Notes under the pieces: generated by a model
Told to the model about the DNA's origin: nothing
Seen by the model: only the letters and a program-made list of their open reading frames with translations
Databases searched by the model: none
Shown: piece by piece, positions 6,360 to 14,190 of the stretch
Layout: each line of letters opens with the position of its first letter
How positions within the stretch are numbered: position 1 is the stretch's first letter
Position numbers and translations under genes: made by a program
Virus record (IMG/VR): IMGVR_UViG_3300046167_000884
Location: 1-64,000 of that record
Strand: one strand, 5' to 3'
Origin: a virus
Length of the DNA: 64,000 bases

Positions 6360-6994
6360 TGAAAAATTTAGTTTACATAACCTTAATAAGTTTCTTCTGG
6401 GCATGTAGCCCAGAGGAGCTTGTTAATAATTACCCATGTATTGGGGGAGATTGTAATGTTGAGTTTACAATAGATTCATTAGTATCACCCGGGGTCTACC
6501 AAGATATTAATGGTTATTGGCATATTTCACATCAAGGGTTTAACTATTTTACAATTAAAGGTAATATTAGTGAATTACACCCTGATTATATTGTTAATGG
6601 GGTACCTTTAGTTGAAACTGTTTTTGATTCGGATTATTGGGTATGGATTGATGGGATTACGTTTACAGTTCCTTTGTACAGTGTGTTAGGTTATTTCACT
6701 AGTGGTGATTATACAACTCCTATACCAGTTGGTAATTTAACATATACTATTGAAGATATGGCTAATAATTACCCACCATTAAATGTTGTTGGGTATTCAG
6801 TTAACCCCCACCAATGTTTTGATTGCCCTTATTCTGAAACGTTGATTGGTACTTATAGTAAATATAATTATAACCCCCAACAACAAATATTTTTTGATAA
6901 CCAAATGGTAGGAGATACAACTAAAGTATTTATAAAAACTAAGTTTCCTAATGATATAGAAGTAGAAAAAGAATTTAAAATTATATTCGAATGA
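6359..6994 (+). CDS. Phage-encoded lipoprotein, 211 aa
   Basis: The N-terminus MKNLVYITLISFFWAC is a lipoprotein signal peptide with the lipobox cysteine at 16, followed by SPEE. The mature part contains more cysteines (NNYPCIGGDC, HQCFDCPYS) and many aromatic residues, and looks all-beta. In Bacteroidota, lipoproteins are often carried to the cell surface. A phage lipoprotein expressed early could exclude superinfecting phages, as known for lipoproteins of other phages; that role is inference. The gene is coupled to both neighbours (TAATGA, ATGA). Confidence 0.6.
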   Translation: MKNLVYITLISFFWACSPEELVNNYPCIGGDCNVEFTIDSLVSPGVYQDINGYWHISHQGFNYFTIKGNISELHPDYIVNGVPLVETVFDSDYWVWIDGITFTVPLYSVLGYFTSGDYTTPIPVGNLTYTIEDMANNYPPLNVVGYSVNPHQCFDCPYSETLIGTYSKYNYNPQQQIFFDNQMVGDTTKVFIKTKFPNDIEVEKEFKIIFE

Positions 6995-7467
6995 GTCTAG
7001 ATAAAATTACAGTTAAAGAAGCTAAACAATTTATCCCATTAAAAGAAAATTATGGGAATACGGATTTAGAACATGCTAGATATTTTACCCTAACACCCAG
7101 CGAAAAAGGGGGTGGATGGGAAAATGTAACGTATTATACCGATAAAAAATATGGGTTATATGCGGATAAGGGTGATGGGGATCAATGGGTATATGTTTTA
7201 TCTAACCCAACCCAACCGGGGTTATTAAAAATAGGTTATACTAAAAAATTACCTGAAGAACGAGCTAAACAAATATCATCAGCAACAGGTGTTGCCCTAC
7301 CCTATAAAGTAGAATGGGCATACCAATGTTTTAATGGTGAAATGGTAGAAAGAGAAGTACACCATAAATTAAAAGCACAACGTGTTAATAGTAGTAAAGA
7401 ATTCTTTCAAATAAGTTTGGAAGAGGCAAAAGAAACAATTAACTTAATAGGAAGTAAATTTAAATAA
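6991..7467 (+). CDS. T5orf172 / GIY-YIG-type nuclease-like protein
   Basis: Residues 66-150 match the T5orf172 (MUG113) branch of the GIY-YIG superfamily: WVYVLSNP at 66 and LLKIGYTKK at 79 stand for the GIY and YIG strands, R91 follows in the first helix (PEERAKQ), and E120 with H124 (VEREVHHKL) and E137 (SKEFF) complete the usual set. The N-terminal 60 residues are an unassigned extension. Such proteins may be homing-type or defence-related nucleases or DNA-binding modulators; which applies is unknown. It overlaps the lipoprotein stop by four bases. Confidence 0.65.
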   Translation: MSLDKITVKEAKQFIPLKENYGNTDLEHARYFTLTPSEKGGGWENVTYYTDKKYGLYADKGDGDQWVYVLSNPTQPGLLKIGYTKKLPEERAKQISSATGVALPYKVEWAYQCFNGEMVEREVHHKLKAQRVNSSKEFFQISLEEAKETINLIGSKFK

Positions 7468-7468
7468 A

Positions 7469-7660
7469 ATGGAAAAACAAGAATTAAAAGAACAAAAAGC
7501 GGATTTAATTAATGACTTAATTGCAGTTAGTACAGTAATGGATGAATTATGGTGTTATCACCCTGATAATCCTAAGAAAAAGGATGTAATTACCGAATTT
7601 AATACTTTAAAAAATATTCAAAAAGACATTGAGCAAGAAATCGATGAATTAGGTGCATAG
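7469..7660 (+). CDS. Small coiled-coil protein, 63 aa
   Basis: This starts one base after the previous stop. The product is almost wholly charged helix (KQELKEQKADLINDLIAV and NTLKNIQKDIEQEIDELG) interrupted by a turn (YHPDNPKKK). It is probably a dimeric coiled coil. No family is recognised and no catalytic residues can be seen. Confidence 0.45.
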   Translation: MEKQELKEQKADLINDLIAVSTVMDELWCYHPDNPKKKDVITEFNTLKNIQKDIEQEIDELGA

Positions 7661-7662
7661 CG

Positions 7663-7676
7663 TATATTTATAATTA
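7663..7676 (+). promoter_or_regulatory. Promoter-like element
   Basis: TATATTTATAATTA lies directly before the ATG at 7678, with CG before it (GCGTATATTTAT). It resembles both the late element and the -7 box of the early/middle promoters, but no TTG is found at 20 bases. The class is uncertain. Confidence 0.35.
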
Positions 7677-7677
7677 G

Positions 7678-8102
7678 ATGATAGATAAAGATAAGATATT
7701 CCAATTATTTGTAGACGGTAAATCAATTACTGATGAGAAAACTAAGGATGAAATAAAGGAATTTATGAATGGTCCTTTTGCTAAAATAGGAATGTTTGTC
7801 AAACTAATCCAGAATCACCATGTTTTCCATCAAAAGCTAGAAAAGTTTCTAAAAAAGAACAACCTAATTATAATGTAGAATCTACAAAAGAAGCATCTGA
7901 ATTTACTGTATATAATAGAGCATGGTTTTATATAAAGGATATTAGTTTGGATGACCATGATGATGTAAATGCTATTATAAATTTTGATAATAAAGTATTC
8001 TATAAAGCATTAGACGGTGCAGTTGCATTTTTTGAACAATATGAAGAATATGAAAAATGCGCGCACCTTCATAAAATAAAAGAGGTAGTTAAAGAAATTT
8101 AA
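7678..8102 (+). CDS. Hypothetical protein, about 141 aa, frameshifted
   Basis: The frame from 7678 (MIDKDKIFQLFVDGKSITDE) leaves sense near FAKIGMFVK. In the next frame a clean sequence continues from TNPESPCFPSKARKVSKKEQ to YEKCAHLHKIKEVVKEI and stops at 8102. One missing A in the run at about 7803 joins the two halves. The second half has a folded-domain look (FTVYNRAWFYIKDISLDDHD). No family is recognised. Confidence 0.5.
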
Positions 8103-8237
8103 AAAATAATTAGGATAAACAAAAAATCCCTCGTACATTAGTATTACAGGTTTTGTAAGAAAAGGGAATAAGAAGGGGTTGGAAATAAAGGTAATAAAAG
8201 GGGTTAAGGGATACCCTGTTAATCAATACAATATATT
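8103..8237 (+). other. Purine-rich intergenic tract
   Basis: About 135 bases without a gene. Bases 8160-8215 are almost all purine on this strand with four runs of three or four G (AAGGGAATAAG, AAGGGGTTGG, AAAGGGGTTAAGGG). The loops between the runs are long and uneven, so a stable quadruplex is doubtful. It may be a leader for the following small gene. Confidence 0.3.
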
Positions 8238-8402
8238 ATGAAAAATAAAGATTATGTAATTCAATTACTAGAAAAATTAGAGGGTAAATTTGCCCAATTA
8301 GATTTTATCACCACCAGACAAGAACCATTAGAAACTTATAGAAAGGTACTTAATGAGGGTAAAGATATTATAGCAGATGTAAAAACAGCAATTGAAAGAT
8401 AA
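8238..8402 (+). CDS. Small helical protein, 54 aa
   Basis: A short frame begins with ATG after an A/T-rich leader and ends 13 bases before the next start. The product is helical and charged (DYVIQLLEKLEGKFAQLD and ETYRKVLNEGKDIIADVKTA). Phages of this type carry many such small proteins. Function unknown. Confidence 0.5.
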   Translation: MKNKDYVIQLLEKLEGKFAQLDFITTRQEPLETYRKVLNEGKDIIADVKTAIER

Positions 8403-8415
8403 ATAAATTAAGGTT

Positions 8416-9186
8416 ATGAAATTATCAGCAGAAAAAATCCAAGCAAACTGGGTAGAATTTAATACCAATATTGAAACATATATTACTGGAGATCGTAAAC
8501 AACGTTTACTTGATTTCTATAAAAAATATGAAGATCGTATTATTCTAATGCCAGCGGCACATAAGAAAGAATACCATTCAGCATTCCCAGGTGGATACGT
8601 AGATCACGTTAATAGAGTAGTAAAAGCAGCTTTATCCATGTCCGCTGTATGGGAAGGATTTGGTTGTGATATGACGACATTTACCCAGGAAGAATTGGTA
8701 TTTTCGGCGATTAATCACGACCTAGGTAAAATGGGATCTGATACTGAGGAAGCATATGTACCTCAGACTGATAATTGGAGACGTGATAAATTAGGTGAAG
8801 ATTATATGTTTAATAAGGCATTACCTTTTGCAGCTGTTCCAGATCGTGGGTTATTTCTACTTCAGCAGCATGATATTAAATATACGTTTAATGAAATGAT
8901 TGCTATCCAGACACATGATGGTTTATATGACTCAGCAAATGAAAAATATTTAAAAGCATTCATGCCCGAACAGAAACCTCGCACATCACTTCCATTCATT
9001 TTACATCAAGCAGACATGATGGCTGCGCGCATAGAATTTGAGATTGAATGGTTACCAAAGTTCTCTAAAAATAGCGTGGATACTCCAAAGAAAAATTATA
9101 CATTAAAGTCCAAGACAACTGCTAAAACCAAAGCACTTAATACTTTATCTAGTCCAGGGTTAAAAAGCATGTTAGATAATTTATGA
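8416..9186 (+). CDS. HD-domain phosphohydrolase-like protein
   Basis: The 256-residue product shows HD-superfamily metal ligands in order: H64 (GGYVDHVNRV), H101-D102 (INHDLGKMG), H151 or H167 (LLQQHDIKY, IQTHDGLYD) and D200 (LHQADMMAARIE). HD enzymes hydrolyse phosphate esters of nucleotides, often dNTPs or signalling nucleotides. In a phage it could act in nucleotide supply or in countering nucleotide-signal defence; the substrate cannot be read from the sequence. The start has the ATTAAGGTTATG context and the stop overlaps the next gene (ATGA). Confidence 0.65.
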   Translation: MKLSAEKIQANWVEFNTNIETYITGDRKQRLLDFYKKYEDRIILMPAAHKKEYHSAFPGGYVDHVNRVVKAALSMSAVWEGFGCDMTTFTQEELVFSAINHDLGKMGSDTEEAYVPQTDNWRRDKLGEDYMFNKALPFAAVPDRGLFLLQQHDIKYTFNEMIAIQTHDGLYDSANEKYLKAFMPEQKPRTSLPFILHQADMMAARIEFEIEWLPKFSKNSVDTPKKNYTLKSKTTAKTKALNTLSSPGLKSMLDNL

Positions 9187-9458
9187 TATTAGAAATAATA
9201 ATAGGAATTTTAAGTTTATTAGTCGTTATCTTAGGATATACGACTTTTAACCTTTTACGTAAAAATGAAAGGGCAGAGGATATTATATTTCAATATAATG
9301 AATATTTAATAGAATTTAATAAGCAAATTAAGTTTACTAGTGAGCGTCTAAAAAAGATAGATGCTCGAGGTACATTTGAAAGTGATGATGAAGTTGGTTG
9401 GTTTTTCAAACAAATAAAAAATCTACAAGAAGGAATTGAAAAATTCCGAATCAACTAA
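9183..9458 (+). CDS. Small membrane-anchored protein, 91 aa
   Basis: Residues 1-23 (MILEIIIGILSLLVVILGYT) form one transmembrane helix. It is followed by a coiled coil (ERAEDIIFQYNEYLIEFNKQ) and a conserved-looking end (TFESDDEVGWFFKQIKNLQE). Proteins with this layout and a similar FESDDEVG-x-FFK segment are, from memory, widespread in T4-like aquatic phages. The function is unknown. It is coupled to the HD gene and lies three bases before the sigma factor gene. Confidence 0.55.
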   Translation: MILEIIIGILSLLVVILGYTTFNLLRKNERAEDIIFQYNEYLIEFNKQIKFTSERLKKIDARGTFESDDEVGWFFKQIKNLQEGIEKFRIN

Positions 9459-9461
9459 CAT

Positions 9462-10167
9462 ATGGTAAGAAAAAGAAGAAAAAAGAGTAAAAATTACTTT
9501 ACTCAAGAGACAGAGGACTATATTGTAAAATATAATAACGAATCCTGATCCCGAAATAAGAAGTAAGATATATGAAACCCATATACACTACCCCTTCTTT
9601 AAACTTACCCAGAATATAATCCATACTTTTAAATTTTACCATACAGAAGTAGAAAACTTAGAGCATCTCCAACACGAGATAATTACTTTTTTATTGTCTA
9701 AAATGCATTTATTTGACCCAACAAGAGGAGCAAAAGCATATTCATATTTTGGTACTATAGTAAAACGTTGGTTAATCCTATATAATACTAAAAATTATAA
9801 AAAGAAAATTAAAAAGGTTGAAGTAGATATTCTAACAGGTGAAAATTCAACCCACACTTACAATATAGGAGATGATAAAGTAAAAAGTGATTTAGACAAA
9901 TATGTTGATTTATTTGTAATTTATACCAGTGAGAATATACTAGAATTATTCCCAAAGAAAAATGATGCCCAAATAGCAGATGCAATTTTAGAATTATTTA
10001 GAAAAAGGGAAACAATTGAAGTATTTAATAAAAAGGCACTTTATATTTACATTAGAGAAATGGTAGATGTAAAAACTCCTAAAATTACCAAAATAGCTGA
10101 TAAACTTCATGAAATATTTAAATCACAGTATATATTTTATTTAGAAAACGGTTACGCTAGATTCTAA
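9462..10167 (+). CDS. gp55: Late-transcription sigma factor, gp55-like, frameshifted
   Basis: The C-terminal part contains SKMHLFDPTRGAKAYSYFG followed by TIVKRWLI, the region-2-like core of T4-type gp55 sigma factors. It binds RNA polymerase and, with the sliding clamp in T4, directs it to late promoters. The N-terminus is found upstream from ATG 9462 (MVRKRRKKSKNYFTQETEDY) in a different frame; a shift at about 9540 joins KYNN to NPDPEIRSKIYETHIHYPFF. The full protein would be about 235 residues, slightly longer than T4 gp55. Its presence fits the ATATTTATAATAAA elements before virion genes. Confidence 0.7.
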
Positions 10168-10182
10168 CCCCTTCCTATATCC

Positions 10183-10197
10183 ATATTTATAATAAAA
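10183..10197 (+). promoter_or_regulatory. Late promoter-like element
   Basis: ATATTTATAATAAAA ends 7 bases before the ATG at 10205 and opens the baseplate block. It is the same element in sequence and position as at 4651, 30721, 51491 and 59735. Confidence 0.6.
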
Positions 10198-10204
10198 TAA
10201 CATT

Positions 10205-10561
10205 ATGGGATCATTAGATAATATTGTATTTAAGAAAAAAAAGTTTTCGGATATCCTAAGCGAAATTTACGATAACCAAAAGAAAAAAGAAACCCAAATC
10301 ACTGGTTTAATTTCGGAATTAAAACCATTAATAAATGATATTGGTGATGCTACTTTAATCGTTCCACTTATTAAAGAATATATGGAAATTGGTGTTCGTA
10401 ACGATGAACAATTAATTAAAATGGCTACTATAGTACAGCGTGCGCTTAACAATAGTGGTGGTGAAGAATCAATGGGTATAACGGAAGAAGAAAAACAACA
10501 GTTAATGGAGGAATTAGATAAACTTAATACTAATTTCGAAGAAAAAAAAGATGGCAAATAA
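10205..10561 (+). CDS. Small helical protein, 118 aa, baseplate-linked
   Basis: This is the first gene after a late promoter-like element, overlapping the central-spike gene by 11 bases. The product is helical with a charged coiled-coil C-terminus (TEEEKQQLMEELDKLNTNFE) and a repeat-like middle (PLIKEYMEIGVRNDEQLIKM). The position suggests a baseplate or hub protein or an assembly chaperone for the spike. No family is recognised. Confidence 0.5.
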   Translation: MGSLDNIVFKKKKFSDILSEIYDNQKKKETQITGLISELKPLINDIGDATLIVPLIKEYMEIGVRNDEQLIKMATIVQRALNNSGGEESMGITEEEKQQLMEELDKLNTNFEEKKDGK

Positions 10562-11867
10562 TCTAGGATTTAGTGCGTTAAATAGTAACCTTAATTCTCA
10601 AGACCCAACAAAAGAAATTTTTGACAATTTAAATGTTTTAAATTCTCAATTAATAACTGGTAGGGTTGTAGATATTATATTAAGTAATACACATCCCTTA
10701 TTTTATGACTTTGGGGGTTGGAATGGTTTAGGTACTATATTTTTTGAACCCACAAATAATTTAGATTTACCACCTACCGCTACAAAACCAACGGCTTTAC
10801 CCTTAATACCTTATGCTAAAAATTTACCTATAATAAATGAAATAGTAGTTTTATTAAGTCTTCCCTCTAAGGAAATTAATAGTCTTGCAAATTCACAACA
10901 AACTAATAAATATTATTACATAAATCCTATAAGTATTTGGAATAGCAATCACCATAATGCTTTTCCTAATTTATTACAACCAACAACAGATAATCCTCCT
11001 CAACAAAATTATCAAGAAATAGAAGCAGGTTCACCTAGGGTTACTAAAAATACTAATAATGAAATTAATTTAAATAGTCCTATAATAGGAGGGACTTTTA
11101 AAGAAAAATCTAATATTCATCCTATCATTCCTTTCGCAGGTGATATAATTAATGAAGGAAGATGGGGTAATTCTATTAGATTAGGAAGTACAGTATCAGG
11201 ATCTAATAATACTGAAGATTATCAAAGTACTTGGTCCTTTGTAGGCGATAACGGTGATCCTATTACTATATTAAGAAATGGTCAACCAAAAGAAGCAAGC
11301 AAAACCGGGTATTTACCTATTGTAGAAGATATAAATAAAGATTTATCTTCTATATATATGACTTCTTACCAACAAATTCCTCTAAGAGCAGCAAACGAAA
11401 ATTACTCGTCCCTTTCCCCAGAACCCTTATTACCTAGAGAATATTTTAACCCCCAAGTAATTTTAAATTCTGGGCGTTTAGTATTTAATGCTTCAACTGA
11501 TAGTATAATTGCAAGTGCACAAGATTCTATATCATTATCTTCAAATAAACAAATAGGAATTACCTCTGAAAATGTAAACATAGCAGCAGATAGCATTAAA
11601 ATAGGAGGTCCAACAGCAAATGACCCTGCTTTATTAGGAGGTGCTTTTATTAATCAATTTAAAATTTTAGTTGAACAAATTCAAGTTTTAGCATTTGCAT
11701 GTTCAGGATTAGAAGGATATGATAGTGAATCCACAAACATTGAATCATCAGGTATAGATGCTGCGGGTCAATCATTAGATGAAACTTGTAAAAATATTTT
11801 AGATTTATTACCTAATGATAATAAAATTACCTCACCTTTATTGTCTAATACTATAAGATTAAAATAA
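10551..11867 (+). CDS. Baseplate central spike/hub protein (gp5/VgrG-like)
   Basis: The 438-residue product begins with an OB-fold-like segment (ITGRVVDIILSNTHPLFYDF). Its middle holds PFAGDIINEGRWGNSIRLGS and DPITILRNGQ, typical of gp5-like spike proteins of marine T4-like phages. The C-terminus carries a beta-helix signature (IASAQDSISLSSNKQIGITS, NVNIAADSIKIGG) like the trimeric needle of T4 gp5. No lysozyme domain is seen, so this is the non-lysozyme form. The spike pierces the outer membrane at the tip of the tail tube. It sits just upstream of the wedge genes. Confidence 0.65.
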   Translation: MANNLGFSALNSNLNSQDPTKEIFDNLNVLNSQLITGRVVDIILSNTHPLFYDFGGWNGLGTIFFEPTNNLDLPPTATKPTALPLIPYAKNLPIINEIVVLLSLPSKEINSLANSQQTNKYYYINPISIWNSNHHNAFPNLLQPTTDNPPQQNYQEIEAGSPRVTKNTNNEINLNSPIIGGTFKEKSNIHPIIPFAGDIINEGRWGNSIRLGSTVSGSNNTEDYQSTWSFVGDNGDPITILRNGQPKEASKTGYLPIVEDINKDLSSIYMTSYQQIPLRAANENYSSLSPEPLLPREYFNPQVILNSGRLVFNASTDSIIASAQDSISLSSNKQIGITSENVNIAADSIKIGGPTANDPALLGGAFINQFKILVEQIQVLAFACSGLEGYDSESTNIESSGIDAAGQSLDETCKNILDLLPNDNKITSPLLSNTIRLK

Positions 11868-13363
11868 TGGAAGTATCTGATAAAAATCCGAATAATGTAG
11901 GGGGTGTGGGGTCACAGTCTTTTTTAGCTTCATCTTCATTAATAAAAAATGGGGTTAATGATACTGCTTATATTAATATATTATCTTTAAATGATGGTTC
12001 TCTAAAAACAGAAACTATTGTATTAACAGATGATGCCCCACCTAATAAAATATCTGAAGCAAAATTTAGTGTACCTAATGATCAACTTATAGAAGATGCT
12101 TTAAATCAGTTAATAATAGATTTAAATTTATCTTCTGGGGATCTTACTATTGAAAGTACCCAATACTTTGAAGTACCTAATACTATTAAAAAGGAATTTA
12201 TAATTACTGGTACTGTAATAGATTTTTATAAAAATTTACCATTACCTAATGTTAGTATAATATTACCCTTACCAGGTACTAAATTTACTACTAAAACAAA
12301 TAGTCAAGGAAAATTTAAAATTAAAGCTGTTTATCCGGTTGATAAAAACACAGAAAGAGCAACTTTAAGACCCCCTATTTTAGTAACAGCTAAAGGATAT
12401 ATTCCAAAAAAACTAACCCCTTATGCCTTAGATCAAACAGTTAAATCTGATTTAAGAACTACCCAACTAAAATCTACTCAAGGTTTAACAGCAGAAGCAA
12501 AAGCTGAAATAGGGAGGTTAAAGAAAAAAACAGTTAAATTTATTCAAAGACTAAAACCCAAAAAAGGGGCGTTAAAATTAGTAATTAAAAAGTTTATAAC
12601 ACAATTAAAAGAAAGACTAATTCCTTTTCTTTTAGCTTTATTAGCTCCTTTTTTAATAGGAAAAATTAGTGATATAATAGCAGGGAAAATATCACAAGCA
12701 TCTGCACAAGGTCCCTGTCCTTCTCCTGAAGAAGTAATACGAATAAAAAATAGAAGAAATAAAATTGTAAGGCAATTAAATCAACTATATAAATTAGTAA
12801 ATACTGCTTTAGTAATAGTAGGTATACTAGGAGGTTTAGCTGCAGTTATCAAAATAGCAGCAGGGATAATAAGAGCTATTCCTTTACCAACAGCAGTACC
12901 TCCGGGTGTTGGTTTTCCAACTAGCTTAATTTTAAATTTCCAAAGATTAATTGATAAATTATTAAAAGTTGCCGAAAAAACATTTACTTTATCATTAGGT
13001 ATAAGTTCTGCATTATTAGTATTATCATCTTTATTACTACAGGCTTTAAAATTATTAAAATTATTAGACCAACAGTTATTAAGGTGTAGTGAAAATATTG
13101 AAGATCTTGAAGATTTAGACTTTACAATAGAAGACGATGAAGAAGAAGATACACAAATAAATAACTTAGTAAATGGTTTTACCCTAGCAGTTGTTGTTGA
13201 TAATAAATCTAAAGTAGGTTCATTACAAAGAAGATATGCAACTGCAACAAACCCACAAGGGGTTGTAATTTTAAAAGGAGAACCATCATTTAGTGCAAGT
13301 GAACAAATATTAATTGATGAACTTGCATTTTATATACGATCAAACGATTTAAAAGCTAACTAG
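11867..13363 (+). CDS. Tail/baseplate protein with carboxypeptidase-regulatory-like domain
   Basis: The 498-residue product has three parts. Residues 110-195 resemble a CarboxypepD-regulatory-like beta-sandwich (ITGTVIDFYKNLPLPNVSII, then TNSQGKFKIKA). Residues 225-400 contain a basic segment and three hydrophobic helices (LIPFLLALLAPFLIGKI, LVIVGILGGLAAVIKIAAGI, LGISSALLVLSSLLLQALKL). The end is acidic then beta-like. The beta-sandwich domain is typical of Bacteroidota outer-membrane proteins. Hydrophobic helices in a tail gene suggest membrane contact or a role in injection. The stop is followed by a late promoter-like element. Confidence 0.5.
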   Translation: MEVSDKNPNNVGGVGSQSFLASSSLIKNGVNDTAYINILSLNDGSLKTETIVLTDDAPPNKISEAKFSVPNDQLIEDALNQLIIDLNLSSGDLTIESTQYFEVPNTIKKEFIITGTVIDFYKNLPLPNVSIILPLPGTKFTTKTNSQGKFKIKAVYPVDKNTERATLRPPILVTAKGYIPKKLTPYALDQTVKSDLRTTQLKSTQGLTAEAKAEIGRLKKKTVKFIQRLKPKKGALKLVIKKFITQLKERLIPFLLALLAPFLIGKISDIIAGKISQASAQGPCPSPEEVIRIKNRRNKIVRQLNQLYKLVNTALVIVGILGGLAAVIKIAAGIIRAIPLPTAVPPGVGFPTSLILNFQRLIDKLLKVAEKTFTLSLGISSALLVLSSLLLQALKLLKLLDQQLLRCSENIEDLEDLDFTIEDDEEEDTQINNLVNGFTLAVVVDNKSKVGSLQRRYATATNPQGVVILKGEPSFSASEQILIDELAFYIRSNDLKAN

Positions 13364-13367
13364 TTTA

Positions 13368-13381
13368 ATATTTATAATAAA
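13368..13381 (+). promoter_or_regulatory. Late promoter-like element
   Basis: ATATTTATAATAAA ends ten bases before the ATG at 13392, just after the stop of the upstream gene. Confidence 0.55.
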
Positions 13382-13391
13382 TCAATATAAC

Positions 13392-13778
13392 ATGAAATTA
13401 AGTCAACTAAAATCCATTGTAAAAGATGCTGTAAAAGAGGCAATTCAAGAGGAAATGAAAGACATTCTTATGGAAGCTGTACGCTCTCCTAAACAAACTG
13501 TTTATGAAAATAGAATGGGTACTCCTACAACAAATGTAGCATCACCAAACCCAATGAACCCAGTGATGCAATCATCACTTCCAGAAACCGATAAAGCAAC
13601 ATTAAGAGAAAATATGATGAATGTTTTAGATGGTATGAGACCTGGAGCTAATGGTACATTAAGTGCAAATACATCAAATGTGCCTTTACAAGTTACAAGT
13701 ACGGATACAATGAATGGTTCTTTACCTCAAGGAGAAGTAAATATGGATCAAATAATGGGGTTAATGAATAAAAGATAA
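13392..13778 (+). CDS. Small virion-block protein, 128 aa
   Basis: The N-terminal 35 residues are an amphipathic, highly charged helix (LKSIVKDAVKEAIQEEMKDI). The rest is rich in Asn, Pro, Met, Thr and Ser and is probably disordered (TTNVASPNPMNPVMQSSLPE). It lies four bases before the gp25-like gene and under a late promoter-like element. It may be a small structural or assembly protein. No family is recognised. Confidence 0.45.
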   Translation: MKLSQLKSIVKDAVKEAIQEEMKDILMEAVRSPKQTVYENRMGTPTTNVASPNPMNPVMQSSLPETDKATLRENMMNVLDGMRPGANGTLSANTSNVPLQVTSTDTMNGSLPQGEVNMDQIMGLMNKR

Positions 13779-13782
13779 TTAA

Positions 13783-14190
13783 ATGGCATTTGGAGCAACT
13801 AGAATATTCCCCGATGATTTACGTCCTAGCGTAGCTATTGGATTTAACCTTCCTATGAATGAGGGAGGGGTATTTACTCCTAATTATCAAACTAAACAAG
13901 CAATTAAAAACAATTTAATTAATTATTTTTTAACAAACCCCGGAGAAAGACCAGGAAACCCCGAATTTGGTGCCGGGTTAAGAGCTTATATATTTTCTCA
14001 AATTGATCAACAAGATTTAAGTTTTATACAAGATGATATCCAAACAAAAATATTAACATTCTTTCCGGATGTAATACTCCAGGAAGTAACAGTTTTACCA
14101 ACGGATACATCAAATCAAATAAAAATTAATATAACTTATAGTGTAGCTGATACTGGCATAAGTGATGCACTATCATTAAGCTTTAACTAA
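13783..14190 (+). CDS. gp25: Baseplate wedge protein, gp25/GpW family
   Basis: The 135-residue product has the family size and the typical GERPGNPEFG motif at residues 54-63, following KQAIKNNLINYFLTNP. In T4, gp25 is the wedge part that contacts the sheath and starts its polymerisation; the family also includes lysozyme-like members of contractile systems. Its stop overlaps the start of the gp6-like gene, the usual partner. Confidence 0.85.
   Translation: MAFGATRIFPDDLRPSVAIGFNLPMNEGGVFTPNYQTKQAIKNNLINYFLTNPGERPGNPEFGAGLRAYIFSQIDQQDLSFIQDDIQTKILTFFPDVILQEVTVLPTDTSNQIKINITYSVADTGISDALSLSFN

Noticed and set aside
8160-8215. G-quadruplex in the purine-rich tract
   Set aside because: The loops between G runs are about 8, 21 and 4 bases, so a stable structure is not convincing.
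10267-10557. Minus-strand frame of 96 codons
   Set aside because: It lies wholly opposite an intact plus-strand gene with a late promoter and tight spacing; its composition is shadow-like.
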